64,000 nucleotides of DNA from Colias croceus (Eukaryota > Arthropoda > Insecta > Lepidoptera > Pieridae). The translations under genes were made by a program, and so were the position numbers. The notes beneath the pieces are model-generated. The model worked only from the letters and a program-made list of their open reading frames with translations, was not told where the DNA came from and did not search any database. This document shows, one piece after another, positions 1 through 10,500 of this stretch (its first letter is position 1; each line of letters begins with the position of its first letter). The stretch covers positions 12,501-76,500 of the forward strand of contig NC_059556.1 of NCBI RefSeq assembly GCF_905220415.1, given 5' to 3'.

Positions 1-1238
1 TCACGGGTGTATTGAACAAAAACAACAAGCACGTGGCGGTAGATTAATGTTTTTTAACCTAAATTATTATCATTATCTATTATCTTTGTAATTTAATTTA
101 TATTTTGGATGTTTTAAGTTGTTTAGTAAATTGTAAGTTTATCAATAGTCCAGCTACATCATTTTTGGTGTAGCTGTTAGATTTAGCTATATATTGAGTG
201 CTTAGGGACCATTAGTTACACACAACAATTATCATATTATTTATTAATTTATTTGTCCATATATGTACTAATTTTCATTGTATTTATATATTATCATTGA
301 CAGGCGACTCCCCTATTGGGAGACCTGATAGTTTTAAGTATAATAATTATTGACTTGAGTTTTTAATATTGACTAGCTTACTAGCTAGCTTACTAGGTCG
401 AACCGTACGACAATTATCGTACAGATAGATAATTTTGTATAATAATTATTGACTTGAGTTCTCAGTATTGACTGGCTTTAGTTTTATTTATTGACCTAGA
501 TATTATTAATATCTAACTGTGATATTACAACTATTGACTTGACTATATATTATATACAATTATATATAACTATTGACTTGAGTTTTGACTATTTTTACCT
601 ACATATCATTATTCACTAGTTTGACCTAGATATTATTAATATTTTATATCTGTATAGTACTTAATATTTTATAATTTATATTTGTGACTCATTCTTATTT
701 GACCTAAATATTATTAATATTTTATTTTAAATCTGTATATTAATATATCTGTGATATTCATTTTTATTTGTAATTTATGCTCATCCGCGTCTTTGCTAAT
801 TATTTTGCTAGGCGCAGTGAAAGTATACTTGACTAGCTTAAACAATTTTACAATTCTATAATTAGTATTACTGTATTCAATTTTATTAATATTATTGAAT
901 ATATTATTATTTATTTGACTTTTTGAATTTTAAATTATTATTGACAGGACACTCCCTATAAGGGAGTTATCCGGGAACTATACTACTAGTTCTTAGTATT
1001 GACTAGCTTAGCTTTATTGATTGACCTAGATACTATTAATATCTTACTGTGATATTATAATTATTGACTTGACTATATTATATATACAACTATATATTAT
1101 AACAGCTATTGACTTGACTTTTTACTATTGACTAGCTTTATTGTTTTTATTTATTATCTAACTGTGATTCATTTTTATTTTTATTATTGACAGGTGTCTC
1201 CCCTATTGGGAGGCCTGATAGAGTTAAGTACTATTGAC

Positions 1239-1335
<97 letters not shown>

Positions 1336-1351
1336 CTCCTAATTCGTCACC
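1..1351 (+). other. TRAS-a 5' UTR with repeated hairpin monomers
   Basis: This AT-rich leader is built from recurring blocks: TATTGACTTGAGTTTT, GACCTAGATATTATTAATAT and a short hairpin. Hairpins lie at 301-327, 947-972 and 1191-1217, mostly with a CTCCC/GGGAG stem inside a CAGG/CCTG stem. A near-palindrome GTACGACAATTATCGTAC lies at 405-422. Repeated 5' UTR monomers in non-LTR elements often carry internal promoter activity; that role is inference here. No reading frame of interest precedes ORF1. Confidence 0.75.
1241..1335 (+). repeat. 95-nt poly(T) tract just upstream of TRAS-a ORF1
   Basis: An uninterrupted run of 95 T ends 16 nt before the ORF1 ATG. Copy c has the same tract at the same place (16694-16721) but only 28 T. 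It is therefore a family feature whose length varies. Its exact length could be affected by sequencing error. Confidence 0.9.
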
Positions 1352-2605
1352 ATGATCCACACTCCCCAGAGGCGTGCCAGTGACACGTTCACAATTTCGG
1401 AACCCAACAAGCCTGCAACCACAGCAGCGCCTAAGACTATGACAAGTCGGACAGCAGAAGGGCGAGCCTGTATGCTGAAAGGAAAAGCCCACCTGCGAGA
1501 GTCTCGAAATTTAAAGACTGACATAAAAGATGGAGTTATACTGGCATTAGAAAGAATGTTTGACATTATAAAAGAGATGGACACTGAACTGACCAATGCC
1601 AGGGCTGGTATAGGGCGTAGTGGGGACCCTATACATCCCCCCCCGCCATCCGATGCTGGCTCCAGTGTGGACCTAAGTGAAGGAATGAAAGAGATGATGA
1701 CTAGAATGAAAGAGATGAGGGAAAGCATGAGGGAAAATGAAAGCAAAATGGAAAGATTGAGTACGCTTCTGGAGGGCAGCATGACTGCCGCCAAAACGGC
1801 GAGCTATGCGAGCGTTGTCTCGAGGGGAGTCACTGAGAAACTCCCTGAGGCGAGGGCCCTGCATTCAGTCATGGTGTCGTCCAAAGACGAACAAGAGACA
1901 GGCGATGAGGTGCTAGAGAAGATTAGGAAGACTGTGGATGCAAGGGACGGATGGGTGAAGGTTGAGAGAGTAAGAAAGGTTAAAAATAGAAGGGTAGTCG
2001 TCGGTTGTGCGAATGAGGAAGAAAGAGTCAAGGTGAAGGAAAGACTGAGAAAGAATGAGGGACTAGTTGTGGAAGACGTTAGAAATAAGAGCCCCCTTCT
2101 GGTCTTCAGGGATGTGATGAAGTGCGAAGTTGACGATTTCGTCACAGCATTCAATAATCAGAATGTAAGCATCCTTGAGGGCTTGAAGGGGGAAGAGAGA
2201 AAGGTAGAAATAGCGTATGTGACGAAAGCTAGGAACCACCTCCAGAACCACGTAGTGGCCAGGGTGAGTCCACAGGTATGGAAGAGATGTACGAGTGTAG
2301 GGCACGCCCATATAGGGCTTACCAGAGTGAGAGTAATGGATCAAAGTCCCCTAGTGCAGTGCTCGCGCTGTCTTGGATATGGGCACACGAGGCGGGTGTG
2401 TAGGGAAGAGAAGGACCGATGCAGCCACTGCGCTGGTCCTCATATGAGGACTGAATGCGACAAGTGGTTGCGGGGAGAAGCGCCTCAGTGCATTAACTGC
2501 ACTAAGGCCAAGAAAGGCAGCGCTGAGCACAGCGCCTTTGATCGAGAGTGTACAGAAAGAAAGAGGTGGGACGCTCTGGCCAGATCGGCGGTAGCGTATT
2601 GCTAG
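1352..2605 (+). CDS. TRAS-a ORF1 (gag-like nucleic-acid-binding protein)
   Basis: The intact 417-residue ORF starts at ATG 1352. The first third is rich in Met, Glu and Lys and looks helical (many MKEM-type repeats, about residues 105-140). A proline run follows a serine-rich stretch near residue 90. The C-terminus has three zinc knuckles: CX2CX4HX4C (CSRCLGYGHTRRVC), CX2CX3HX4C (CSHCAGPHMRTEC) and a longer CX2C...HX6C (CINC...HSAFDREC). R1-type ORF1 proteins bind element RNA and carry it to the target; telomere targeting is known for this family. Compared with copy c it lacks about nine residues after GSSV. It ends at 2605, overlapping the open ORF2 frame by 11 nt. Confidence 0.9.
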   Translation: MIHTPQRRASDTFTISEPNKPATTAAPKTMTSRTAEGRACMLKGKAHLRESRNLKTDIKDGVILALERMFDIIKEMDTELTNARAGIGRSGDPIHPPPPSDAGSSVDLSEGMKEMMTRMKEMRESMRENESKMERLSTLLEGSMTAAKTASYASVVSRGVTEKLPEARALHSVMVSSKDEQETGDEVLEKIRKTVDARDGWVKVERVRKVKNRRVVVGCANEEERVKVKERLRKNEGLVVEDVRNKSPLLVFRDVMKCEVDDFVTAFNNQNVSILEGLKGEERKVEIAYVTKARNHLQNHVVARVSPQVWKRCTSVGHAHIGLTRVRVMDQSPLVQCSRCLGYGHTRRVCREEKDRCSHCAGPHMRTECDKWLRGEAPQCINCTKAKKGSAEHSAFDRECTERKRWDALARSAVAYC

Positions 2606-2639
2606 GGTTGCCCAAGGTGAGTCCTTCCAGTACCGAATA

Positions 2640-5600
2640 TTGCAGGCCAATCTCCAGCGGAGCCAAATCGCCACAAGGGAGCTACTGCTCGAAGCCACCA
2701 AGCGTAAGGCATGCGTAGCGTTGCTGCAAGAGCCCTACGTTGGCGGGGCGAAAAGTATGAGGACATACAATGGAGTGAGGATCTTCCAGTGCGAAGGGGA
2801 GGGGGGTGGCGCAGTAAAGGCGTGTATTGTGGTATTCGACGACACACTGGATGTCGAACTACATACACGCCTTAGCAGTAACAACATCGTTGTGGCCGCC
2901 CTCAGAACCAAAGCCTGGGAGATGATTGTAGTGTCCTTCTACTTCGAGCCCGATAAGCCAGTGGGGCTCTACCTGGACCATCTTAGGCGGATAGGGAGAG
3001 AGCTGGGTATCCATAGGATGGTCCTGGGAGGCGATGCAAACGCAAAAAGCCCGTGGTGGGGTGGCGAAGTGGAGGACCCGCGAGGAAGAGATGTGTCTGC
3101 TGTACTGGAAGAAATGGGAATGCACATACTCAACACCGGGGACATCCCTACGTTCGATACCATCAGAGGTGGGAAAAGGTACTCCAGCTACGTGGATGTG
3201 ACAGCGTGCTCCGACGATCTGCTGAACCGAGTGGACAACTGGAGGGTTGAGGAGTGTCTCACGAGCTCGGACCACAACGGCATATCCTTCGGCATCAGAC
3301 AACATAAATCCACAGGCACGAACATAATACGAACTACACGCATATTTAACACACACAAGGCAAACTGGACTCAGTTTCATGAGAAACTGTCCCAGCTGAT
3401 GTCGGACAGACAATTAACTATACAAGGCATAGACACAATACACAGCACACAACAAATAGATGATGCAATAGACAAATACACTGAAGCAATCACACAGACA
3501 TGCAGAGACACAATGCCGACCAAAAAACACACACAGAAATTCACCTTGTCGTGGTGGAATGATGAGCTCGCGCAGATGAAGAAGCAGGTGGCCACGAGGA
3601 GACGCAGGATCCGAAACGCAGCACCTGATCGCAGAGACCGCGTGGTCGGATTGTACCTGGAAGAAAGAGAGATGTATGAAAAGGCAGTGAAAGAAGCACA
3701 AGAGAAGAGTTGGAAGGAGTTTTGCCGGAAACAGGATAGGGAGGGGGTCTGGGAGGGCATCTACAGGGTGCTTAGTAGAGCCACAGGGAGAGAGGAGGAT
3801 CTGCCCCTTTCGAGGGGTGGTGAAACCCTCGATGCCCGGAGCTCGGCAGAACTGTTGGCGGAGACCTTCTACCCCGAGGACCAGGAAAGTGGTGAAAGTG
3901 AGGGACATCGTCGGGTGCGCCGGTGTGCGGAGTCCTTGGACACCGAACCGCCGGCGGGCCCGGACGACCCTCCTTTCATCATGGAGGAGTTGAAGAGAGC
4001 CGTAAGGTCCTTCAACCCCAAGAAGGCCCCCGGGGCGGATGGCCTCACGGCCGACATCTGTCAGCATGCTGTAGATTGTAACCCGGGATGGTTCCTTGCC
4101 TTGCTCAACAGATGCCTCTCTGCCGCCTACTTCCCCGCACAGTGGAAGTGGGCGACCGTGGTTATACTGCGAAAGCCGGGCAGGGAATCATATCGGGTAC
4201 CGAAAGCCTATCGACCGATCGGCCTCTTACCTGTTCTCGGCAAAATCTTCGAAAAGATGCTGGTCGGCCGACTCAGGTTTTACCTGTTGCCCAAAATAAG
4301 CCCCCACCAGTATGGCTTTATGCCACAGAGGAGCACCGAAGACGCCCTCTATAGACTAGTGAACCACATCAGAAATATGAGGGAGGAGAAGAAGATTTCT
4401 GTTGTGGTATCGCTGGACATAGAGGGAGCCTTCGACAGCGCCTGGTGGCCAGCCATAAAGGTGCGGTTGGCTGAAGTTGGGTGCCCGGGGAACGTGAGGC
4501 GGGTGATCAGCAGCTACCTGAGTGAAAGGGGAGTGAAAGTTAGATATGCGGGTGTGGAAGTGAGTAGGGGGACCGGCAAGGGGTGCGTGCAGGGGTCCAT
4601 AGGCGGACCAATCCTGTGGAACCTCTTGCTGGACCCTCTGCTATGGATGTTAGAGGAGATGAAAGTATTCTGTCAGGCGTTTGCCGACGACATTGTGTTG
4701 GTCTTTGAGGGTGATACTGCATTTGAAATAGAAGTCAAAGCGAACCGTATTCTAAATTTAATACACAAATGGGGTAAAGACAATAAATTAAATTTTGCAC
4801 CGCATAAAACTTGTGCCCTCCTCTCAACGAGGAGGTTGAAATATGACGTGCCGCGGCTCGCTATGGGGAGTGTGGAAATAAAATATTTTTCACAGATTAA
4901 GATATTAGGCCTTACAATTGACAGCGGCCTCACCTTTAACGCCCACGTCGGGACGGTATGCCAAAAGGCAATCGCCCGGTATAAACTCTTGGCTAGGGCA
5001 GCCAGAGTTGGCTGGGGACTTAGCCCAGATATCATTAGAACTATTTATGTAGCTGTTATCGAACCGACTATTATGTATGCATCGGCAGCGTGGGCACCCA
5101 CCGTGGAAAAGATGGGGGTCCAAAAAAGGCTGAACACCGTACAACGGGGGTTCGCCCAAAAGATCTGCCGAGCATATCGGACCGTCTCCCTGAACTCAGC
5201 TATGCTGTTGGCTGGGATACTCCCCCTTGACCTCAGAATACTCGAAGTTTCGAGATTATATGGGATCAAGAAGGGGGTGTCGCACCCAGCGTTGGGAGAC
5301 AGGGAGGTGGAAAGAATGGCTCCGGCGATTGAGGACCCACATCCGGCAGAGCAGGAAGGGCTGGGGTTCGGGCTGGTGGACGAGGACTCGTATTCCGACG
5401 TGGCTAATAGCCACGTACATAGGATCTACACGGACGGCAGCAAGATTGAGGGTCGAGTCGGAGCCGCCCTTTCCGTATGGGAGGGGGAGGCCGAGACGAA
5501 GGCCGTCAAGCTTGCTTTGCCGCCGTATTGCACCGTCTACCAGGCTGAACTCCTAGCGCTCCAAAGAGCAGTAATTAGAGCCTGCAAGAGTGGAGTGGCG

Positions 5601-6290
5601 AAGGTCGGCATCTTCAGCGACTCCAGATCGGCCCTCCAGGCCGTCACACTCGGTTCCCCCCACCCCCTTGCTGTGCAAACAAGGGCGGCCCTCCGAAAAG
5701 CTGCTTCGCAGAGGCGGGAGGTCGCTCTGTTTTGGATTAAGGCGCACGCAGGGCTAAGGGGGAACGAAAGAGTGGACCAATAATTAGCCAAGGAGGCCGC
5801 TCTGGGGTCGAAGAGGAAACCCGACTACGATCTGTGTCCTGTTTCATTCGTCAAGCGTATCCTGAGACAGGATACGATCGGGGAATGGGACAGGAGATAC
5901 GATGTGGGGGAGACGGCTGGAGGCACGAAGCTCTTTTTCCCAAGCGCTGCTGCTGCATACAAAATAGTTCGGAAAATAAACATCACTCACCACACCACAC
6001 AAGCACTGACTGGACACGGTGGATTCGCCTTCTACTTGAACAGATTCAAGCTGAAGGAGAATCCATCGTGTCTGTGTCAGCCCGGAGTCGACGAGACGGT
6101 TTCTCACCTGTTGCTCGAGTGTCCGATTTTTGCAAGAGATAGATATGTTATTGAGCAAAAATTGGGCATCGCGATGACGGGTGAGAATCTGCCTGCGGCC
6201 CTGGGGGACAAGACGAGAAACGAGTTTTTAGAATTTTGTCAACAAATTGTGAGGGTGGTGAACAAACGAAATTGTGATAAGCTACTGTGA
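2640..6290 (+). pseudogene. TRAS-a ORF2 (endonuclease-RT-RNase H) with in-frame stop
   Basis: ORF2 encodes an APE-type endonuclease (QANLQRS, LLQEPYVGG, GGDANAKSPWW, SDHNGISFG; about residues 1-225), reverse transcriptase (FADDIVLVFEG near 680), an RNase H domain (YTDGSK near 930, QAELLALQRA near 968, SDSRSAL near 994, RGNERVDQ near 1045) and a C-terminal zinc knuckle (CLC...H...C near 1142-1160). A 3-nt insertion makes TAA at 5781-5783, directly after the RNase H motif ending VDQ. The frame then continues to 6290. The truncated product would lack the zinc knuckle. The coordinate start is a TTG; the frame is open from 2595 with no ATG before the endonuclease. Confidence 0.92.
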
Positions 6291-6720
6291 TATTAGGGTT
6301 AAGTTTTATAAGTGTTGTGCCGTATTGTTTTATTATTTTCATTGTAATGTTTTAAATTGATGTAAGTTTTAAAATGTAATATTTAATTTTAGTTTTTTAT
6401 TATTATCTTGGAAATTTCATTGTAAATTATTAATTTGTATTTTAAACTTTTAATTGTATTCATTTATTTTATCCCGTTTTTTATTATTCTTTTTGCAATG
6501 TTTTAATAATGTAAGTTTTTAAATGTAATATTTAGTTTTGGTATTTTATTGTTAATTTGGAAATGTTATTGTAAATTGTTAACTTGTATTTTTTATTTTA
6601 AATTGTATTAATTTAGGCCTAATGTGAATAAAAATTTTTGTGGTATTTGATTTAAAAGAAAATAAACACCTCTGGACAATATTCCAGAGTAAAGCACACA
6701 ACACCCTGAGATGGCGGGTG

Positions 6721-6752
<32 letters not shown>
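6291..6752 (+). other. TRAS-a 3' UTR with two terminal hairpins and poly(A)
   Basis: The AT-rich 3' UTR ends in two adjacent inverted repeats. The first has CTCTGGA/TCCAGAG arms (about 6670-6691). The second is bounded by AGCAC and GTGCT (about 6694-6725). Poly(A) follows at 6727-6752. The same pair recurs in copy b and in the relic at 43.4 kb, and is cut short in copy c. A 3' recognition role for the element's own RT is inferred from related elements. Confidence 0.7.
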
Positions 6753-7252
6753 CCTAACCTAACCTAACCTAACCTAACCTAACCTAACCTAACCTAACCT
6801 AACCTAACCTAACCTAACCTAACCTAACCTAACCTAACCTAACCTAACCTAACCTAACCTAACCTAACCTAACCTAACCTAACCTAACCTAACCTAACCT
6901 AACCTAACCTAACCTAACCTAACCTAACCTAACCTAACCTAACCTAACCTAACCTAACCTAACCTAACCTAACCTAACCTAACCTAACCTAACCTAACCT
7001 AACCTAACCTAACCTAACCTAACCTAACCTAACCTACCTAACCTAACCTAACCTAACCTAACCTAACCTAACCTAACCTAACCTAACCTAACCTAACCTA
7101 ACCTAACCTAACCTAACCTAACCTAACCTAACCTAACCTAACCTAACCTAACCTAACCTAACCTAACCTAACCTAACCTAACCTAACCTAACCTAACCTA
7201 ACCTAACCTAACCTAACCTAACTAACCTAACCTAACCTAACCTAACCTAACC
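6753..7252 (+). repeat. (CCTAA)n insect telomere repeat tract 1
   Basis: About 100 units of CCTAA, the complement of insect TTAGG. Two imperfect units occur, near 7032 (CCTACCTAA) and 7221 (CTAACTAACC). The tract separates TRAS-a poly(A) from the truncated 5' end of TRAS-b. Confidence 0.98.
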
Positions 7253-7467
7253 GGGCATACGAGGCGGGTGTGCAGGGAAGATGCAGCCACTGCGCCGGTC
7301 CTCACATGAAGACCGAGTGCGACAAGTGGCTGCGGGAGGAAGTGCCTCAATGCATAAATTGCATTAAGGCCAAGAAAGGCAGCGCAGAGCACAGCGCCTT
7401 TGATCGAGAGTGTACGGAAAGAAAGAGGTGGGACGCTCTGGCCAGATCGGCGGTAGCGTATTGCTAG
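7253..7467 (+). pseudogene. TRAS-b ORF1 C-terminal fragment, frameshifted
   Basis: Only the zinc-knuckle end of ORF1 remains. A 10-nt deletion after GGGAAG (about 7280), relative to copies a and c, shifts the frame inside the linker between knuckles one and two. From there the frame reads CSHCAGPH and CINC to the same TGC TAG end as the other copies. It cannot make a functional ORF1 protein. Confidence 0.88.
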
Positions 7468-7501
7468 GGTTGCCCAAGGTGAGTCCTTCCAGTACCGAAT
7501 A

Positions 7502-10500
7502 TTGCAGGCTAATCTCCAGCGGAGCCAAATCGCCACAAGGGAGCTACTGCTCGAAGCCACCAAGCGTAAGGCATGCGTAGCGTTGCTGCAAGAGCCCTAC
7601 GTTGGTGGGGCGAAAAGTATGAGGACATACAATGGAGTGAGGATCTTCCAGTGCGAAGGGGAAGGGGGTGGCGCAGTAAAGGCGTGTATTGTGGTACTCG
7701 ACGACACACTTGATGTCGAACTACATACACGCCTTAGCAGTAACAACATTGTTGTGGCCACCCTCAGAACCAAAGCCTGGGAGATGATTGTAGTGTCCTT
7801 CTACTTCGAGCCCGATAAGCCAGTGGGGCTCTACCTGGACCATCTTAGGCGGATAGGGAGAGAGCTGGGTATCCATAGGATGGTCCTGGGAGGCGATGCG
7901 AACGCAAAAAGCCCGTGGTGGGGTGGCGAAGTGGAAGACCCGCGAGGAAGAGACGTGTCTGCTGTACTGGAAGAAATGGGAATGCACATACTCAACACCG
8001 GGGACATCCCTACGTTCGATACCATCAGAGGTGGGAAAAGGTACTCCAGCTACGTGGATGTGACAGCGTGCTCCGACGATCTGCTGAACCGAGTGGACAA
8101 CTGGAGGGTTGAGGAGTGTCTCACGAGCTCGGACCACAACGGCATATCCTTCGGCATCAGACAACATAAATCCACAGGCACGAACATAATACGAACTACA
8201 CGCATATTTAACACACACAAGGCAAACTGGACTCAGTTTCATGAGAAACTGACCCAGCTGATGTCGGACAGGCAATTAACTATTCAAGACATAGACACAA
8301 TACACAGCACACAACAAATAGATGACGCAATAGACAGATACACTGAAGCAATCACACAGACATGCAGAGACACAATGCCGACCAAAAAACACACACAGAA
8401 ATTCACCTTGTCGTGGTGGAATGATGAGCTCGCGCAGATGAAGAAGCAGGTGGCCACGAGGAGACGCAGGATCCGAAACGCAGCACCTGATCGCAGAGAC
8501 CGCGTGGTTGGATTGTACCTGGAAGAAAGAGAGATGTATGAAAAGGCAGTGAAAGAAGCGCAAGAGAAGAGTTGGAAGGAGTTTTGCCGGAAACAGGATA
8601 GGGAGGGGGTCTGGGAGGGCATCTACAGGGTGCTTAATAGAGCCACAGGGAGAGAGGAGGATCTGCCCCTTTCGAGGGGTGGTGAGACCCTCGATGCCCG
8701 GAGCTCGGCAGAACTGTTGGCGGAGACCTTCTACCCCGAGGACCAGGAAAGTGGTGAAAGTGAGGGCCATCGTCGGGTGCGCCGGTGTGCGGAGTCCTTG
8801 GACACCGAACCACCGGCGGGCCCGGACGACCCTCCTTTCATCATGGAGGAGTTGAAGAGATCCGTGAGGTCCTTCAACCCCAAGAAGGCCCCCGGGGCGG
8901 ATGGCCTCACGGCCGACATCTGTCAGCACGCTGTAGATTGTAACCCGGGATGGTTCCTTGCCTTGCTCAACAGATGCCTCTCTGCCGCCTACTTCCCCGC
9001 ACAGTGGAAGTGGGCGACCGTGGTTATACTGCGAAAGCCGGGCAGGGAATCATACCGGGTACCGAAAGCCTATCGACCGATCGGCCTCTTACCTGTTCTC
9101 GGCAAAATCTTCGAAAAGATGCTGGTCGGCCGACTCAGGTTTTACCTGTTGCCCAAAATAAGCCCCCACCAGTATGGCTTTATGCCACAGAGGAGCACCG
9201 AAGACGCCCTCTATAGACTAGTGAACCACATCAGAAATATGAGGGAGGAGAAGAAGATTTCTGTTGTGGTATCGCTGGACATAGAGGGAGCCTTCGACAG
9301 CGCCTGGTGGCCAGCCATAAAGGTGCGGCTGGCTGAAGTTGGGTGCCCGGGGAACGTGAGGCGGGTGATCAGCAGCTACCTGAGTGAAAGGGGAGTGAAA
9401 GTTAGATATGCGGGTGTGGAAGTGAGTAGGGGGACCAGCAAGGGGTGCGTGCAGGGGTCCATAGGCGGACCAATCCTGTGGAACCTCTTGCTGGACCCTC
9501 TGCTATGGATGCTAGAGGAGATGAAAGTATTCTGTCAGGCGTTTGCCGACGACATTGTGTTGGTGTTTGAGGGTGATACTGCACTTGAAATAGAAGTTGA
9601 AGCGAACCGTGTCCTAAATCTAATACACAAATGGGGTAAAGACAATAAATTAAATTTTGCACCACATAAAACTTGTGCCCTCCTTTCCACGAGGAGGTTG
9701 AAATATGACGTGCCGCGGCTCGCTATGGGGAGTGTGGAAATAAAATATTTTTCTCAAATAAAGATTTTAGGCCTAACGATCGACAGCGGCCTCACTTTTA
9801 ACGCCCACGTCGGGACGGTATGCCAAAAGGCAATCGCCCGGTATAAACTCTTGGCTAGGGCAGCCAGAGTTGGTTGGGGACTTAGCCCAGATATTATAAA
9901 AACTATTTATGTAGCTGTTATCGAACCGACTATTATGTATGCATCGGCAGCGTGGGCACCCACCGTGGAAAAGATGGGGGTCCAAAAAAGGCTGAACACC
10001 GTACAACGGGGGTTCGCCCAAAAGATCTGCCGAGCATATCGGACCGTCTCCCTGAACTCAGCTATGCTGTTGGCTGGGATACTCCCGCTTGACCTCAGAA
10101 TACTCGAAGTTTCGAGATTATATGGGATCAAGAAGGGGGTGTCGCACCCAGCGTTGGGAGACAGGGAGGTGGAAAGAATGGCTCCGGCGATTGAGGACCC
10201 ACATCCGGCAGAGCAGGAAGGGCTGGGGTTCGGGCTGGTGGACGAGGACTCGTATTCCGACGTGGCTGATAGCCACGTACATAGGATCTACACGGACGGC
10301 AGCAAGATTGAGGGTCGAGTCGGAGCCGCCCTTTCCGTATGGGAAGGGGAGGCCGAGACGAAGGCCGTCAAGCTTGCTTTGCCGCCGTATTGCACCGTCT
10401 ACCAGGCCGAACTTCTAGCGCTCCAAAGAGCAGTAGATAGAGCCTGCAAGAGTGGAGTGCCGAAGGTCGGCATCTTCAGCGACTCCAGATCGGCCCTCCA

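Larger units (their letters stand above)
1..6752 (+). mobile_element. TRAS-like telomeric non-LTR retrotransposon, copy a
   Basis: The element comprises a partial 5' UTR, ORF1 with zinc knuckles, ORF2 (endonuclease, reverse transcriptase, RNase H, zinc knuckle), a 3' UTR and a 26-nt poly(A) at 6727-6752 that abuts CCTAACC. The window begins inside the 5' UTR: position 1 matches about 13111 of copy c, so roughly 0.67 kb of 5' UTR lies outside. TRAS elements of R1 type are known to insert into insect (TTAGG)n with the sense strand reading into CCTAA, as here. ORF2 is broken by one stop codon, so this copy cannot supply a full-length ORF2 product. Family assignment rests on target, orientation and domain order. 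Confidence 0.92.

Noticed and set aside
1184..1492. Antisense open frame with a long polylysine run
   Set aside because: It is only the complement of the poly(T) tract.
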